The notes: generated by a model from the sequence alone, not told the origin. DNA of 64,000 bases from Castellaniella daejeonensis (GCF_039523555.1 NZ_BAAAFN010000015.1:124001-188000); one strand, 5' to 3'; shown: positions 55,055 through 64,000, counted from the first letter of the stretch. Program-made: numbers and translations.

Positions 55055-55907
55055 TCCGAATCTGCGCCGCCTGGCCGGCGCCCTGGTGCTGCTGGGTGCG
55101 GCCCTGGCGGCCGCGCCAGCGGGGGCGCGTGGATACATCGGCCGCACGCTCGACATGCCCGTGCCGGGCGGCGTGGCGGTGGTTTCCCTGGGAACGGGCA
55201 GCCAGGTCCCGCGCGCCAGCTACGCGGGCCGGCGTGTAATGGTGATCCGCGACAGCGACGGCGAATGGATCGCCCTGGTGGGCATTCCCCTGGGTACCGC
55301 ACCGGGGCGCCAGTCCCTGCTGGTGCAGGACGGGCCCGAGGCCGCATTCACCGTCCGGGCCAAGGAATACGCGGCCCAGCACATCCGCTTGAAAAACCGC
55401 CGGCAGGTCACGCCCGATCCCGACGATCTCAAGCGGATCGAGCGCGAGCTCGACCTGCAGCTGAACGCCTATCGCACATACCGGGACGGCGTCGTGCCGA
55501 GCAACGTCATCCTGGACCGTCCCGTCGCCGGCGGACGCCTGTCCAGCCCGTTCGGTCTGCGGCGCTTCTTCAACGGCGAAGAACGCAACCCGCATTCGGG
55601 CCTGGATTTCGCCGTGCCTGCCGGTACGCCCGTCAAGGCGCCGGCGGCCGGGCGGGTGACGCTGGTGGGGGATTATTTCTTCAACGGCAAGACCGTGTTC
55701 ATCGATCATGGCCAGGGCTTCGTCAGCATGTTCTGCCATCTGTCGGCCATCGATGTGAAGGCGGGCGACGAGGTTGCGCGCGGTGCCGTGGTGGGCCGGG
55801 TGGGCGCGACCGGACGGGCCACGGGACCGCATCTGCACTGGAACGTCAGCCTGAACGATGCGCGGGTGGACCCCGCCCTCTTCATCGGCGCTGCGAAGCG
55901 GCCGTAG
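55041..55907 (+). CDS. M23 (LytM-type) peptidoglycan endopeptidase
   Basis: 288 residues with a signal peptide (to about residue 30, AAPAGARG) and a C-terminal M23 domain. Zinc ligands are seen in HSGLDFAVP and HLHW. An N-terminal domain of about 130 residues precedes it. Family members cut peptide cross-links in the cell wall or activate amidases. The ATG lies 14 bases inside the end of cphA in another frame, so expression may be coupled to cyanophycin synthesis. Confidence 0.9.
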   Translation: MPISSPNLRRLAGALVLLGAALAAAPAGARGYIGRTLDMPVPGGVAVVSLGTGSQVPRASYAGRRVMVIRDSDGEWIALVGIPLGTAPGRQSLLVQDGPEAAFTVRAKEYAAQHIRLKNRRQVTPDPDDLKRIERELDLQLNAYRTYRDGVVPSNVILDRPVAGGRLSSPFGLRRFFNGEERNPHSGLDFAVPAGTPVKAPAAGRVTLVGDYFFNGKTVFIDHGQGFVSMFCHLSAIDVKAGDEVARGAVVGRVGATGRATGPHLHWNVSLNDARVDPALFIGAAKRP

Positions 55908-55929
55908 GCGGATCGGCTGCGCGCCGCCC

Positions 55930-55954
55930 CGGAGCCGGCAGCCCCATGGCTCCG
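55930..55954 (+). terminator. Weak hairpin after the M23 gene
   Basis: CGGAGCC (55930-55936) pairs with GGCTCCG (55948-55954) around an 11-base loop. No T run follows. It may end the cphA'-cphA-M23 transcript, with help from other factors. Confidence 0.3.
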
Positions 55955-56071
55955 CGGGCGTGCTTGATTTAATATACGAAGCTTCACCTGCGCCGCCCGC
56001 CCGCGGATCCGGGCTGACCGGCGATTTCCAGACGACCGGCCCACAAGGCAGGCCCTATTCGGAATCAATCC

Positions 56072-57280
56072 ATGGACACGTCCGTTTCCCACACGATTTT
56101 CTCCCAGCGCGCCAACCAGCTCACCAGTTCGGCGATCCGCGAAATCCTCAAGATCACCGAGCGGCCCGAGGTCATCTCGTTCGCCGGCGGCCTGCCTTCG
56201 CCCGAAGGCTTCCCGATCCCCGAGCTGCGGGCGGCCTTCGACCGGGTGCTGTCCACCCAGGGGGCCACGGCATTGCAGTACGGCCGCACCGAAGGCTACA
56301 CGCCGCTGCGCGAATGGGTCGCCCAGGATCTGTCGCGTCCGGGGCTGGACATCGACCCCGAGGAAGTCCTGATCGTATCGGGCTCGCAGCAGGCCCTGGA
56401 CATGCTCGGCAAGCTGTTCATCGATGCGGGGTCGCGCGTGCTGGTGGAAGCCCCCAGCTATCTCGGGGCCCTGCAGTCGTTTTCCCAGTTCCAGCCGGAA
56501 TACCGGACCGTGCCCACCGACGAGCGCGGCCTGGTGCCCGAGGCCCTGGACGGCGATCTCGCCCGGGGCGCCCGCTTCATCTACGTGCTGCCCAACTTCC
56601 AGAATCCCACCGGCCTGACGCTGGACCGCGCGCGCCGCCAGGCCCTGGTCGAGCGCTGCGCCCGGCTGGGCCTGCCCATCGTCGAAGACGATCCCTACGG
56701 CGAACTGCGCTATGCGGGCGAACCGCAGCCGGGCCTGCTCGAACTGGGCCGTCCGGTGGGCGCCACCGTGATCCGCCTGGGCACCTTTTCCAAGGTCCTG
56801 GCGCCCGGCATGCGCCTGGGCTACGTCGTGGCGCCGCGCCACATCATCTCCAAGCTGGTGCAGATCAAGCAGGCCACCGACCTGCACACTGCCACGGTCA
56901 CCCAGATGGCGGTCTACGAGGCCGTGCGCGGCGGGTTCCTGCGCGAACACCTGCCCAAGGTACGCGAGCTCTATCGCCGCCAGTGCGGCTACATGCTCGA
57001 CGCCCTGCAGGCCCATTTCCCGTCCGATGCGCGCTGGACCCGCCCCGAGGGCGGCATGTTCATCTGGGTCACCCTGCGCGAATCCATCGACACCACGCAG
57101 CTGCTGCAGGCGGCGATCCAGCGCAACGTGGCCTTCGTGCCGGGCGCGCCGTTCTACGCGAGCGCCGATGCGCCGGTGAACACCCTGCGCCTGAGCTTCG
57201 TCACCGTGCCCGAGGACCGCATCAGCGCCGGCGTGCGCACGCTGGGCGAACTCATCGGTCCGGCACCCGAACGCGCATGA
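56072..57280 (+). CDS. PLP-dependent aminotransferase (class I/II, 2-aminoadipate-type)
   Basis: 402 residues. A fold-type I aminotransferase related to the catalytic domain of MocR and to LysN/2-aminoadipate transaminases. The PLP lysine is in GTFSKVLAPGMRLGY, the pyridine-binding Asp in VEDDPYGELRY and Asn in LPNFQNPTG. The N-terminal FAGGLPSPEGFP also fits this group. Its substrate cannot be fixed from sequence. It overlaps ubiA by 4 bases. Confidence 0.88.
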   Translation: MDTSVSHTIFSQRANQLTSSAIREILKITERPEVISFAGGLPSPEGFPIPELRAAFDRVLSTQGATALQYGRTEGYTPLREWVAQDLSRPGLDIDPEEVLIVSGSQQALDMLGKLFIDAGSRVLVEAPSYLGALQSFSQFQPEYRTVPTDERGLVPEALDGDLARGARFIYVLPNFQNPTGLTLDRARRQALVERCARLGLPIVEDDPYGELRYAGEPQPGLLELGRPVGATVIRLGTFSKVLAPGMRLGYVVAPRHIISKLVQIKQATDLHTATVTQMAVYEAVRGGFLREHLPKVRELYRRQCGYMLDALQAHFPSDARWTRPEGGMFIWVTLRESIDTTQLLQAAIQRNVAFVPGAPFYASADAPVNTLRLSFVTVPEDRISAGVRTLGELIGPAPERA

Positions 57281-58230
57281 CGGCGGGCGGCCCCCCCAAC
57301 GGCCCGGAGCGTGCGGGGCCCGATCTGTCGGACATGCGCTTCGACGATTGGGTGGCCCGCTGGCTGCCCGTGTCCTGGGGGCCCTATGCGCGCCTGTGCC
57401 GGCTGGACCGCCCCGTGGGCACCTGGCTGACCCTGCTGCCGGCCCTGGCCGCGCTGGTCCAGGCGGCCGACGGGCTGCCAACCCTGTGGCGTATCGCGGT
57501 GTTCTCGCTGGGGGCGCTGCTGATGCGCGGCCTGGGCTGCACCTTCAACGACATCTTCGACCGGGATTTCGATCACCGCGTGGAACGCACGCGCTTCCGC
57601 CCCCTGACCAGCGGCCAGCTCACCCTGCGCGCGGCGCTGTGGTTCGCGCTGGCGCAGATATTGGTCAGCGCCACGCTGCTGCTGGCGATCAATGCCTACA
57701 GCCGCTGGCTGGCGCTGGCGCTGCTGCCGCTGGTGGTGATCTATCCCCTGTGCAAGCGGTTCACCTACTGGCCCCAGGCGGTGCTGGGGGCGGCCTTCAA
57801 CTGGGGCATGCTGATGGCCTGGTCCGATACGCGCGACGCGGTGCCCTGGTATGCCGTGGCCATGTGGCTGGGAGCCGTGTTGTGGCAGATCGGCTACGAC
57901 GCCATCTATGCCTACATCGACTTGCGCGACGACCGCATGCTGGGCCTGAAGTCGGTCGCCATGCGTTTCGGCGACCGGGGCCGTGCCTGGATCGGCGGCA
58001 TGTACGCCGCCACGGCCTTCCTGTGGACCGCTTCGGGCTGGGGAATGGGCATGGACTGGCCCTACTACCTGGTCATGGCCGTCATCGCCGGTCATTTCGT
58101 CTGGCAGGTGCGTGTCTTCGACGTGCGCCACCCCGAGCGCGGCCTGCGCCTGTTCCGCTCCAACATGCAGGTCGGCGTGCTGTTGATCGCTGCAGCCCTT
58201 GCGGGCACGGTGCTGCGGCCCTGGCTGTAG
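57277..58230 (+). CDS. ubiA: 4-hydroxybenzoate polyprenyltransferase
   Basis: 317 residues with about eight or nine membrane helices. The two magnesium-binding aspartate motifs are NDIFDRDFD and DLRDDRMLG. It joins the polyprenyl tail to 4-hydroxybenzoate in ubiquinone synthesis, feeding the bc1 complex encoded at the left of the window. About 45 residues precede the first conserved segment (RLDRPVGTWL). ATG overlaps the previous TGA as ATGA. Confidence 0.94.
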   Translation: MTAGGPPNGPERAGPDLSDMRFDDWVARWLPVSWGPYARLCRLDRPVGTWLTLLPALAALVQAADGLPTLWRIAVFSLGALLMRGLGCTFNDIFDRDFDHRVERTRFRPLTSGQLTLRAALWFALAQILVSATLLLAINAYSRWLALALLPLVVIYPLCKRFTYWPQAVLGAAFNWGMLMAWSDTRDAVPWYAVAMWLGAVLWQIGYDAIYAYIDLRDDRMLGLKSVAMRFGDRGRAWIGGMYAATAFLWTASGWGMGMDWPYYLVMAVIAGHFVWQVRVFDVRHPERGLRLFRSNMQVGVLLIAAALAGTVLRPWL

Positions 58231-58346
58231 CGCGGCACCGCCTTCGGGCGGGCCGCCTTCTGGCGCTGCCCCGGCGTTGCGGATAGACTGGACCCCACCA
58301 GAAAAATGACGGGGTCGTCCGACGGCTCCGCAGGAGACAGCACACC

Positions 58347-59960
58347 ATGACCACGGAAGCGCCGGACGCCGCCGCGCTGGAATTCGACTACGTCATCGTC
58401 GGGGCCGGCTCGGCCGGCTGCCTGCTGGCCAATCGCCTCTCGCGCGAACACCGCGTCCTGCTGCTCGAGGCGGGCGGCGCCGACGACTGGCGCTGGATCC
58501 ACATCCCGGTGGGCTATCTGTATTGCATCGGCAATCCGCGCACGGACTGGTGCTACCACACCCAGCCGGACCCGGGGCTGAACTACCGTTCCCTGGGCTA
58601 CCCGCGCGGCCGGGTGCTGGGCGGTTCGTCCTCGATCAACGGCATGCTCTACCTGCGCGGACAGGCTGCCGACTACGATGGCTGGAAAGCGCTCGGCAAC
58701 CCCGGCTGGTCCTGGGCCGACGTGCTGCCGCTGTTCCGGGACGTCGAAGACCATCACGCCGGGGCCAGCGAATTCCACGGCGCCTCGGGCACCTGGCGGG
58801 TCGAACCCCAGCGCCTGCGCTGGGACGTGCTCGATGCGTTCCGCGATGCGGCGGCCCAGGCGGGCATCGAACGCACCGACGACTTCAACCGGGGCGACAA
58901 CGCCGGCTGCAACTACTTCGAGGTCAACCAGCGCCGGGGCGTGCGCTGGAACGCGGCCAAGGCCTTTCTGCGCCCCGTCATGCACCGCGACACGCTGCGC
59001 GTGATGACCGGCGTGCGGGTGGAACGCATCCGCTTTTCCGGACGGCGCGCCACCGGCGTGGATTGCGTGGCGGACGGCGGCCGCCTGCGTGCCGTGGCGC
59101 GGCGGGAACTCATCCTGGCTGCCGGGGCGATCGGCTCGCCCCAGTTGCTTCAGGTGTCCGGCGTCGGCTCCGCCGAACGCCTGCGCAAGCTGGGCATCCC
59201 GATCGTGCTGGACCTGCCCGGCGTGGGCGAAAATCTCCAGGACCATCTCCAGCTGCGCATGATCTACCGCCTGAAAGGCGCCCGCACCTTGAACACCCTG
59301 GTCCATTCATGGCGGGGCAAGGTCGCGATGGGGCTGCAGTACGCCTTGTTTCGCAGCGGCCCGCTTGCCATGGCGCCCTCGCAGCTGGGCGCCTTCGCGC
59401 GTTCGGACCCTTCCCGGCCGCGGCCAAACCTGGAATACCATGTCCAGCCCCTCTCGCTGGACAAGTTCGGCGACCCGTTGCACGATTTCCCGGCCCTGAC
59501 GGCTTCGGTCTGCAATCTGCAGCCCGGCAGCCGGGGCCATGTGCGCATCGTCTCGCCCAATGCCGCCGATGCGCCGGAAATCCTCTGCAACTACCTGCAG
59601 ACTCCCGAAGACCGCGCCGTGGCGGCCGACGCCCTGCGCCTGACGCGGCGCATCATGGCCCAGCCCGCGATGGCGCGCTATCAGCCCAGTGAATACCTGC
59701 CGGGCGATGCGGTCCAGACCCAGGAAGAACTCGAGGCCGCGGCGGGCGATATTGGCACCACCATCTTCCATCCGGTGGGCACATGTAAAATGGGCGTCGA
59801 TCCGTTGGCCGTGGTGGATCCGGAACTGCGCGTCCGGGGGGTGGAAAGCCTGCGTGTGATCGATGCATCCATCATGCCGGTCATCACATCGGGCAACACC
59901 AATTCGCCGACGATCATGATTGCCGAAAAGGGCGCACGCCTGATTCTGGGCAGCGCCTGA
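58347..59960 (+). CDS. GMC-family FAD oxidoreductase (choline-dehydrogenase-like)
   Basis: 537 residues. The FAD-binding start is DYVIVGAGSAGCLLANRL, and the GMC signatures are GRVLGGSSSINGM and GAIGSPQLLQVSG. The active-site His is in HPVGTCKMG, and a second conserved Asn in GNTNSPTIM. There is no signal peptide. The substrate is an alcohol or polyol of unknown identity. Choline dehydrogenase itself is possible, but no betaine genes are nearby. AGGAGA precedes the ATG. Confidence 0.9.
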   Translation: MTTEAPDAAALEFDYVIVGAGSAGCLLANRLSREHRVLLLEAGGADDWRWIHIPVGYLYCIGNPRTDWCYHTQPDPGLNYRSLGYPRGRVLGGSSSINGMLYLRGQAADYDGWKALGNPGWSWADVLPLFRDVEDHHAGASEFHGASGTWRVEPQRLRWDVLDAFRDAAAQAGIERTDDFNRGDNAGCNYFEVNQRRGVRWNAAKAFLRPVMHRDTLRVMTGVRVERIRFSGRRATGVDCVADGGRLRAVARRELILAAGAIGSPQLLQVSGVGSAERLRKLGIPIVLDLPGVGENLQDHLQLRMIYRLKGARTLNTLVHSWRGKVAMGLQYALFRSGPLAMAPSQLGAFARSDPSRPRPNLEYHVQPLSLDKFGDPLHDFPALTASVCNLQPGSRGHVRIVSPNAADAPEILCNYLQTPEDRAVAADALRLTRRIMAQPAMARYQPSEYLPGDAVQTQEELEAAAGDIGTTIFHPVGTCKMGVDPLAVVDPELRVRGVESLRVIDASIMPVITSGNTNSPTIMIAEKGARLILGSA

Positions 59961-59993
59961 ATCCCCTTTTAGTCTTTCACTCAGGACCCGGAC

Positions 59994-61271
59994 ATGGTCA
60001 GTCATACCGAGGTCGTGGCAAGCATTCTGTTTGCCATCGCCATCATCCACACGTTCTCAGTACCCGTCTTTGCCCGGCTGGCCAACAAGGGCGGACCGCA
60101 TGCCGGTCTGTGGCACCTGTTGTCCGAAGTCGAGGCCGTGTTCGGCGTCTGGGCCTGTGTGCTGTTCATCTGGATGGGGCTGACCCTGGGTGTGCACGGT
60201 GCGGTCGAATACCTGGATACGCGCAATTTCACCGAGCCGGCCTTCGTCTTCGTGATCATGGTGGTGGCGGCCAGCCGGCCCATCATCGAGCTGGTCCGTC
60301 TGGTGGTCGACATGGTGTCGCGCCTGCTGCCGGTGGCCGGCGAGCTCTCGCGATTTTTCGTCATCATGACCCTGGTGCCGCTGTCGGGATCCCTGATCAC
60401 CGAGCCGGCCGCCATGACCCTGGCGGCCCTGCTGCTGCGCCAGGCCTACTTCCGCAGGCCCGGCCAGGACGGCTTCAAGTACCTGACCGTCGGCGTGCTG
60501 TTCGTGAACGTGTCCATCGGCGGGGTGCTGACCGCCTACGCCGCGCCGCCGGTGCTGATGGTGGCGCACACCTTCGGCTGGGATTCGCTCTTCATGGCCA
60601 CCCACTTCGGCTGGCGCGCCCTGCTCGCCGTGCTGATCAACGGCCTGGTCCTGACGCTGATCTGCCGGCCCTTCCTGCTCAACGGCAGCATCGGCGTCCA
60701 GGAGAACGAGGGCGAGCGCCGCCCGCCGGTGTCTCCCGTGGTCATGGGCGTGCACGTCCTGTTCCTGGTGGGCGTCGTGCTGTCGTCGCACCACATGCAG
60801 ATCTTCATGGCCCTGCTGGTGCTGTTCATCGGCTATGCCCACGCCTACAAGCGGCACCAGTCGCCCCTGCTGCTGCGCGAAGGCCTGATGGTCGGTTTCT
60901 TCCTCGCGGGCCTGGTGGTGCTGGGCGGCCTGCAGCAATGGTGGCTGCAGGATCTGCTGGGGGGGCTGTCGCCCTATGTCCTGTACGTGGGCGCCACGGC
61001 CCTGACGGCGGTCACCGACAACGCGGCCCTGACCTACCTGGGGTCGCTGGTCGAGGGCACCGGCGAACTCTGGCGCTACATGCTGGTGGCCGGCGCGGTC
61101 ACGGGCGGCGGCCTGACCGTGATCGCCAACGCTCCGAACCCGGCCGGATTTTCCATCCTGAAGGGCTGCTTCGGCGATGGCACCATCGCGCCGTTGCGCC
61201 TGCTGGCCGCGGCCGCCCTGCCGACGCTGGTGGCCGCGGTGATGTTCCTGCTGCCCAATTCGTTTGCCTGA
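59994..61271 (+). CDS. Putative Na+/H+ antiporter (DUF1504 family)
   Basis: 425 residues with about eleven membrane helices. The protein matches the putative Na+/H+ antiporter family PF07399 in pattern: SGSLITEPAAMTLAALLL in the first half and TALTAVTDNAALTYLGSL in the second, an inverted-repeat arrangement with acidic residues in broken helices. The transported ion has not been shown for this group. AGGACCCGG lies before the ATG, 33 bases after the GMC gene, so the two may be cotranscribed. Confidence 0.75.
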   Translation: MVSHTEVVASILFAIAIIHTFSVPVFARLANKGGPHAGLWHLLSEVEAVFGVWACVLFIWMGLTLGVHGAVEYLDTRNFTEPAFVFVIMVVAASRPIIELVRLVVDMVSRLLPVAGELSRFFVIMTLVPLSGSLITEPAAMTLAALLLRQAYFRRPGQDGFKYLTVGVLFVNVSIGGVLTAYAAPPVLMVAHTFGWDSLFMATHFGWRALLAVLINGLVLTLICRPFLLNGSIGVQENEGERRPPVSPVVMGVHVLFLVGVVLSSHHMQIFMALLVLFIGYAHAYKRHQSPLLLREGLMVGFFLAGLVVLGGLQQWWLQDLLGGLSPYVLYVGATALTAVTDNAALTYLGSLVEGTGELWRYMLVAGAVTGGGLTVIANAPNPAGFSILKGCFGDGTIAPLRLLAAAALPTLVAAVMFLLPNSFA

Positions 61272-61279
61272 CGGCGTCC

Positions 61280-61317
61280 GGCCCACCCGGCCCCGCCTGG
61301 GGGCTGCCGGGTGGGCC
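61280..61317 (+). terminator. Hairpin after the antiporter gene
   Basis: GGCCCACCCGGC (61280-61291) is exactly complementary to 61306-61317, giving a 12-bp stem with a 14-base loop. Only a short CTT follows, so it is a weak intrinsic or factor-dependent terminator. Confidence 0.5.
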
Positions 61318-61371
61318 CTTGCTGCAAAAGGATTAAAATCCAGGCCGTCGATCATTTCGGAATCATGTGCT

Positions 61372-61632
61372 GTGCCTATCTACGCCTATCGTTGCAGCCG
61401 CTGCGGCCATGAGCAGGACGTGCTGCGGAAACTCTCGGATCCCCCGCTGAAGACCTGCCCGGCCTGCGGCCAGGATACCTATGAAAAGCAAGTGACGGCG
61501 GCCGGCTTCCGCCTGAAGGGAACCGGCTGGTATGCGACCGACTTTCGCGGAGGCGGGCAATCCGCGCCGAAATCGGCCGACACGGCGGGGGGCGGATCCT
61601 CTTCGTCCGCGCCCGCCTCGACGTCGGGCTGA
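61372..61632 (+). CDS. FmdB-family zinc-ribbon protein
   Basis: 86 residues from a GTG start giving the family N-terminus PIYAYRCSRCG. Two CxxC pairs (CSRC, CPAC) form a zinc ribbon, followed by GTGWYATDFRGG and a Ser/Gly/Ala-rich tail. The role is unknown; such proteins were first noted as putative regulators of formamidase or amidase genes. It sits before the DUF502 protein and aspS, as I recall for relatives. A TAAAAT at 61334-61339 may be a -10 element. Confidence 0.88.
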   Translation: MPIYAYRCSRCGHEQDVLRKLSDPPLKTCPACGQDTYEKQVTAAGFRLKGTGWYATDFRGGGQSAPKSADTAGGGSSSSAPASTSG

Positions 61633-61644
61633 CGCCCATCATCC

Positions 61645-62295
61645 ATGCGCTTCCTCAAACGCTACTTCATCACGGGGCTGCTGATCTGGTTGCCGCTGGT
61701 CGCCACGGTCTGGGTTCTGGCCGTGCTGGCCAGCACGCTCGGTTCCCTGGTGCCGTCGTTCCTTTCGCCCGAAGCGCTGTTCGGGGTGGCGATTCCGGGA
61801 TTCGAGCTGGTGCTGGTCCTGGCCGTGATCTTCATCACGGGGCTGTTCTGCGCCAATTTCATCGGCCGCGCCATTCTGTCGCGCTGGGAATCCCTGCTGG
61901 GACGCATCCCCCTGGTGCGCTCCATTTATAATTCGGTCAAGCAGGTCAGCGACACCGTGTTCGCGCCCAACGGCCAGGCCTTCCGCGAGGCCGTGCTGGT
62001 GCAGTATCCGCGCCGGGGCGCCTGGACCATCGGTTTCCTGACCGGCACCCCCTGCACCGAAATCGCCGCGCTGCTGGAAGGCGATTTCGTCAGCGTCTAC
62101 GTGCCCACGACGCCCAATCCGACGTCGGGCTTCTTCCTGATGATGCCGCGCGCCGATGTCCAGGTGCTCGACATGTCGGTGGAGACGGCACTGAAATACA
62201 TCGTGTCCATGGGTGTGGTGGCGCCGCCCGGCCTGCCGCCCCAGACACAGATGGATCTGCCAGCCGTGGAATCCCCCGGCGGGCAGGCCCATTGA
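61645..62295 (+). CDS. DUF502 membrane protein
   Basis: 216 residues. Two N-terminal membrane helices (about 7-32 and 50-75) are followed by IPLVRSIYNSVKQVSDTVF and VYVPTTPNPTSGFFLMMP, the conserved DUF502 segments. No function is established for the family. It begins 12 bases after the zinc-ribbon gene and ends 31 bases before aspS, so all three probably share a transcript. Confidence 0.9.
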   Translation: MRFLKRYFITGLLIWLPLVATVWVLAVLASTLGSLVPSFLSPEALFGVAIPGFELVLVLAVIFITGLFCANFIGRAILSRWESLLGRIPLVRSIYNSVKQVSDTVFAPNGQAFREAVLVQYPRRGAWTIGFLTGTPCTEIAALLEGDFVSVYVPTTPNPTSGFFLMMPRADVQVLDMSVETALKYIVSMGVVAPPGLPPQTQMDLPAVESPGGQAH

Positions 62296-62326
62296 AACCC
62301 GAACAATTCCTCAGACGGAGCCATTC

Positions 62327-64000
62327 TTGAACCGCACTTGCTACACCGGCGAGGTGTCCAAAGCCCACCTCGACCAGACCGTGACCCTGTTCGGCTGGGT
62401 ACATCGCCGCCGCGACCATGGCGGCGTGATCTTCATCGACCTGCGCGACCGCGCGGGTCTGGCCCAGGTGGTGGTGGATCCGGACAACAAGGCCGCGTTC
62501 GAGACCGCCGAGCGGATCCGCAACGAATACTGCCTGCGGATCACCGGCCTGGTGCGCCTGCGCCCCGAAGGCACCACCAATCCCGACCTGCTCTCGGGCG
62601 AGGTCGAAATCCTCTGCCGCGAGATCGAGATCCTCAACGCCTCGGTCACGCCGCCGTTCCAGCTCGACGACGACAACCTGTCCGAGACCACGCGCCTGAC
62701 GCACCGGGTGCTGGACCTGCGCCGTCCGCAGATGCAGCGCAACCTGATGCTGCGCTACCGCGTGTCGATGGTGGCGCGCAACTACCTGGACGCCCTGGGC
62801 TTCATCGACATCGAGACCCCGATGCTGACCCGCAGCACGCCGGAAGGCGCGCGCGACTACCTGGTGCCCTCGCGCGTGAATCCGGGCGAATTCTTCGCGC
62901 TGCCCCAGTCGCCGCAGCTGTTCAAGCAGATGCTGATGGTGTCCGGCTTCGACCGCTACTACCAGATCACCAAGTGCTTCCGCGACGAAGACCTGCGGGC
63001 CGACCGGCAGCCTGAATTCACCCAGATCGATTGCGAGACCTCCTTCCTGGACGAAGTCCAGATCCGGGAAATCTTCGAAGGCATGGTGCGCCAGATCTAC
63101 CGGCAGGTGCTCGACGTGGCGTTGCCCGATCCCTTCCCCGTCATGAGCTGGGAAGAAGCCATGCGCCGCTTCGGCTCGGACAAGCCCGACCTGCGCGTGA
63201 AGCTGGAATTCGTCGACGTGGCCGACCTGATGCGCGACGTGGACTTCAAGGTCTTCGCCGGCCCGGCCAACGACCCGGCCAGCCGCGTGGTGGCCTTGCG
63301 CGTGCCCGGCGGCGCCAGCCTGCCTCGCAGCGAGATCGATGCCTACACCCAGTTCGTCGGCATTTATGGCGCGCGCGGCCTTGCCTACATCAAGGTCAAC
63401 GATGCCGGCTCGATCCCCGACGGCCTGCAGTCGCCCATCGTCAAGAACATCCATGCCGACGCACTGCGCGCCCTGATCGAGCGCACCGGCGCGCAGGACG
63501 GCGACCTGATCTTCTTCGGCGCCGACCGGGCCAAGGTCGTTGCCGATGCCATCGGCGCCCTGCGCGTGAAGATCGGCCAGAGCGAGTTCGGCCGTGCCAA
63601 CGGCCTGTTCGAGCCGGGCTGGAAGCCGCTCTGGGTAGTGGATTTCCCCATGTTCGAATACGACGAGGGCGAGGGCCGCTACACCGCCGCGCACCATCCG
63701 TTCACCTGCCCCAAGCCGGGCCACGAAGACTTGCTGGAATCCGATCCCGGCAAGGCGCTGGCACGGGCCTACGACATGGTCATGAACGGCTGGGAAATCG
63801 GTGGCGGCTCCGAGCGTATCCACCGTGCCGACGTCCAGCGCAAGGTCTTCAAGGCCCTGAAGATCGACGAGGAAGAAGCACGCCTGAAGTTCGGCTTCCT
63901 GCTCGACGCCCTGCAGTACGGCGCGCCGCCGCACGGTGGCCTGGCCTTCGGCCTGGATCGCCTGGTGACGCTGATGGCGGGGGCCGAATCCATCCGCGAC
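62327..64000 (+). CDS. aspS: Aspartyl-tRNA synthetase (3' end beyond window)
   Basis: 558 codons from a TTG start (62327), with GACGGAG six bases upstream; the frame is open to the window edge, about 35-40 residues short of the usual length. The N-terminal OB-fold anticodon-binding domain is followed by class II motifs: motif 2 in FRDEDLRADRQPEFTQ and motif 3 in GLAFGLDRLV. The bacterial GAD insertion lies between. It charges tRNA-Asp, and in species using GatCAB it may also charge tRNA-Asn. Confidence 0.95.
   Translation, partial: MNRTCYTGEVSKAHLDQTVTLFGWVHRRRDHGGVIFIDLRDRAGLAQVVVDPDNKAAFETAERIRNEYCLRITGLVRLRPEGTTNPDLLSGEVEILCREIEILNASVTPPFQLDDDNLSETTRLTHRVLDLRRPQMQRNLMLRYRVSMVARNYLDALGFIDIETPMLTRSTPEGARDYLVPSRVNPGEFFALPQSPQLFKQMLMVSGFDRYYQITKCFRDEDLRADRQPEFTQIDCETSFLDEVQIREIFEGMVRQIYRQVLDVALPDPFPVMSWEEAMRRFGSDKPDLRVKLEFVDVADLMRDVDFKVFAGPANDPASRVVALRVPGGASLPRSEIDAYTQFVGIYGARGLAYIKVNDAGSIPDGLQSPIVKNIHADALRALIERTGAQDGDLIFFGADRAKVVADAIGALRVKIGQSEFGRANGLFEPGWKPLWVVDFPMFEYDEGEGRYTAAHHPFTCPKPGHEDLLESDPGKALARAYDMVMNGWEIGGGSERIHRADVQRKVFKALKIDEEEARLKFGFLLDALQYGAPPHGGLAFGLDRLVTLMAGAESIRD

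Noticed and set aside
52433..55156. A 907-residue minus-strand frame opposite cphA
   Set aside because: Antisense shadow of cyanophycin synthetase; composition is typical of frame shadows, with no motif.

Overview
The window is high-GC chromosomal DNA from a betaproteobacterium, most likely Alcaligenaceae (Bordetella/Achromobacter-like). The evidence is the petABC-sspAB block, ResB/CcsB (system II) cytochrome c maturation beside cytochrome c4, a tctDE-tctCBA tricarboxylate operon with a Bug-type binding protein, a uvrA / MFS / ssb block, and a tandem cphA'-cphA pair. This assignment rests on gene content and remembered family features, not on a database search. Genes are tightly packed on both strands. 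No insertion sequence, prophage, integrase or CRISPR array is visible, and no gene-free stretch exceeds 300 bases.

Layout. 1-6290: a partial HtrA-type protease, a Nif3-family protein, mscL, then petABC (bc1 complex), sspAB and tRNA-Thr(UGU) with a strong terminator. 6400-11740: a TAXI/TRAP transporter pair and a MASE1-type diguanylate cyclase. 11760-17880: hemB and engB facing away from cytochrome c4, resB and ccsB. 17960-20900: a large GGDEF-EAL protein. 21035-24977: lysA, lptM and mrcA (DAP/lysine, LPS-export chaperone, peptidoglycan synthesis), divergent from aroK-aroB-dgt (25129-27974). 27973-28215: a long hairpin and an 81-bp tandem repeat leading into an unusual CoA-transferase-like gene. 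29644-34821: tctA/B/C/E/D. 34993-37719: a multi-sensor diguanylate cyclase. 37727-42651: uvrA, an MFS transporter and ssb. 42733-45895: two YfcG-like glutathione S-transferases around a TetR regulator, then a patatin-like lipase. 45997-55907: a cyanophycin (multi-arginyl-poly-aspartate) locus with cphA', cphA, an ABC exporter-type protein, a DUF1854 protein, a flanking Tgl-transglutaminase-like protein and an M23 peptidase overlapping cphA. 56072-64000: an aminotransferase, ubiA, a GMC oxidoreductase, a putative Na+/H+ antiporter, an FmdB zinc ribbon, a DUF502 protein and the start of aspS.

How the genes work together. Respiration is well represented: the bc1 complex passes electrons to c-type cytochromes such as cytochrome c4, ResB/CcsB attaches the haem, HemB supplies tetrapyrrole and UbiA makes ubiquinone. 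Three separate proteins make or break c-di-GMP. The least understood part is the cyanophycin neighbourhood. There, a synthetase-like partner with a ruined Mur-ligase P-loop, a Tgl-like protein that keeps the expected cysteine but not the other catalytic residues, an ABC protein with an extra N-terminal domain and a translationally overlapping M23 peptidase may form a fuller polymer-handling module than the synthetases alone. The other notable items are the hairpin/81-bp repeat after dgt and the permuted CoA-transferase-like protein it precedes.
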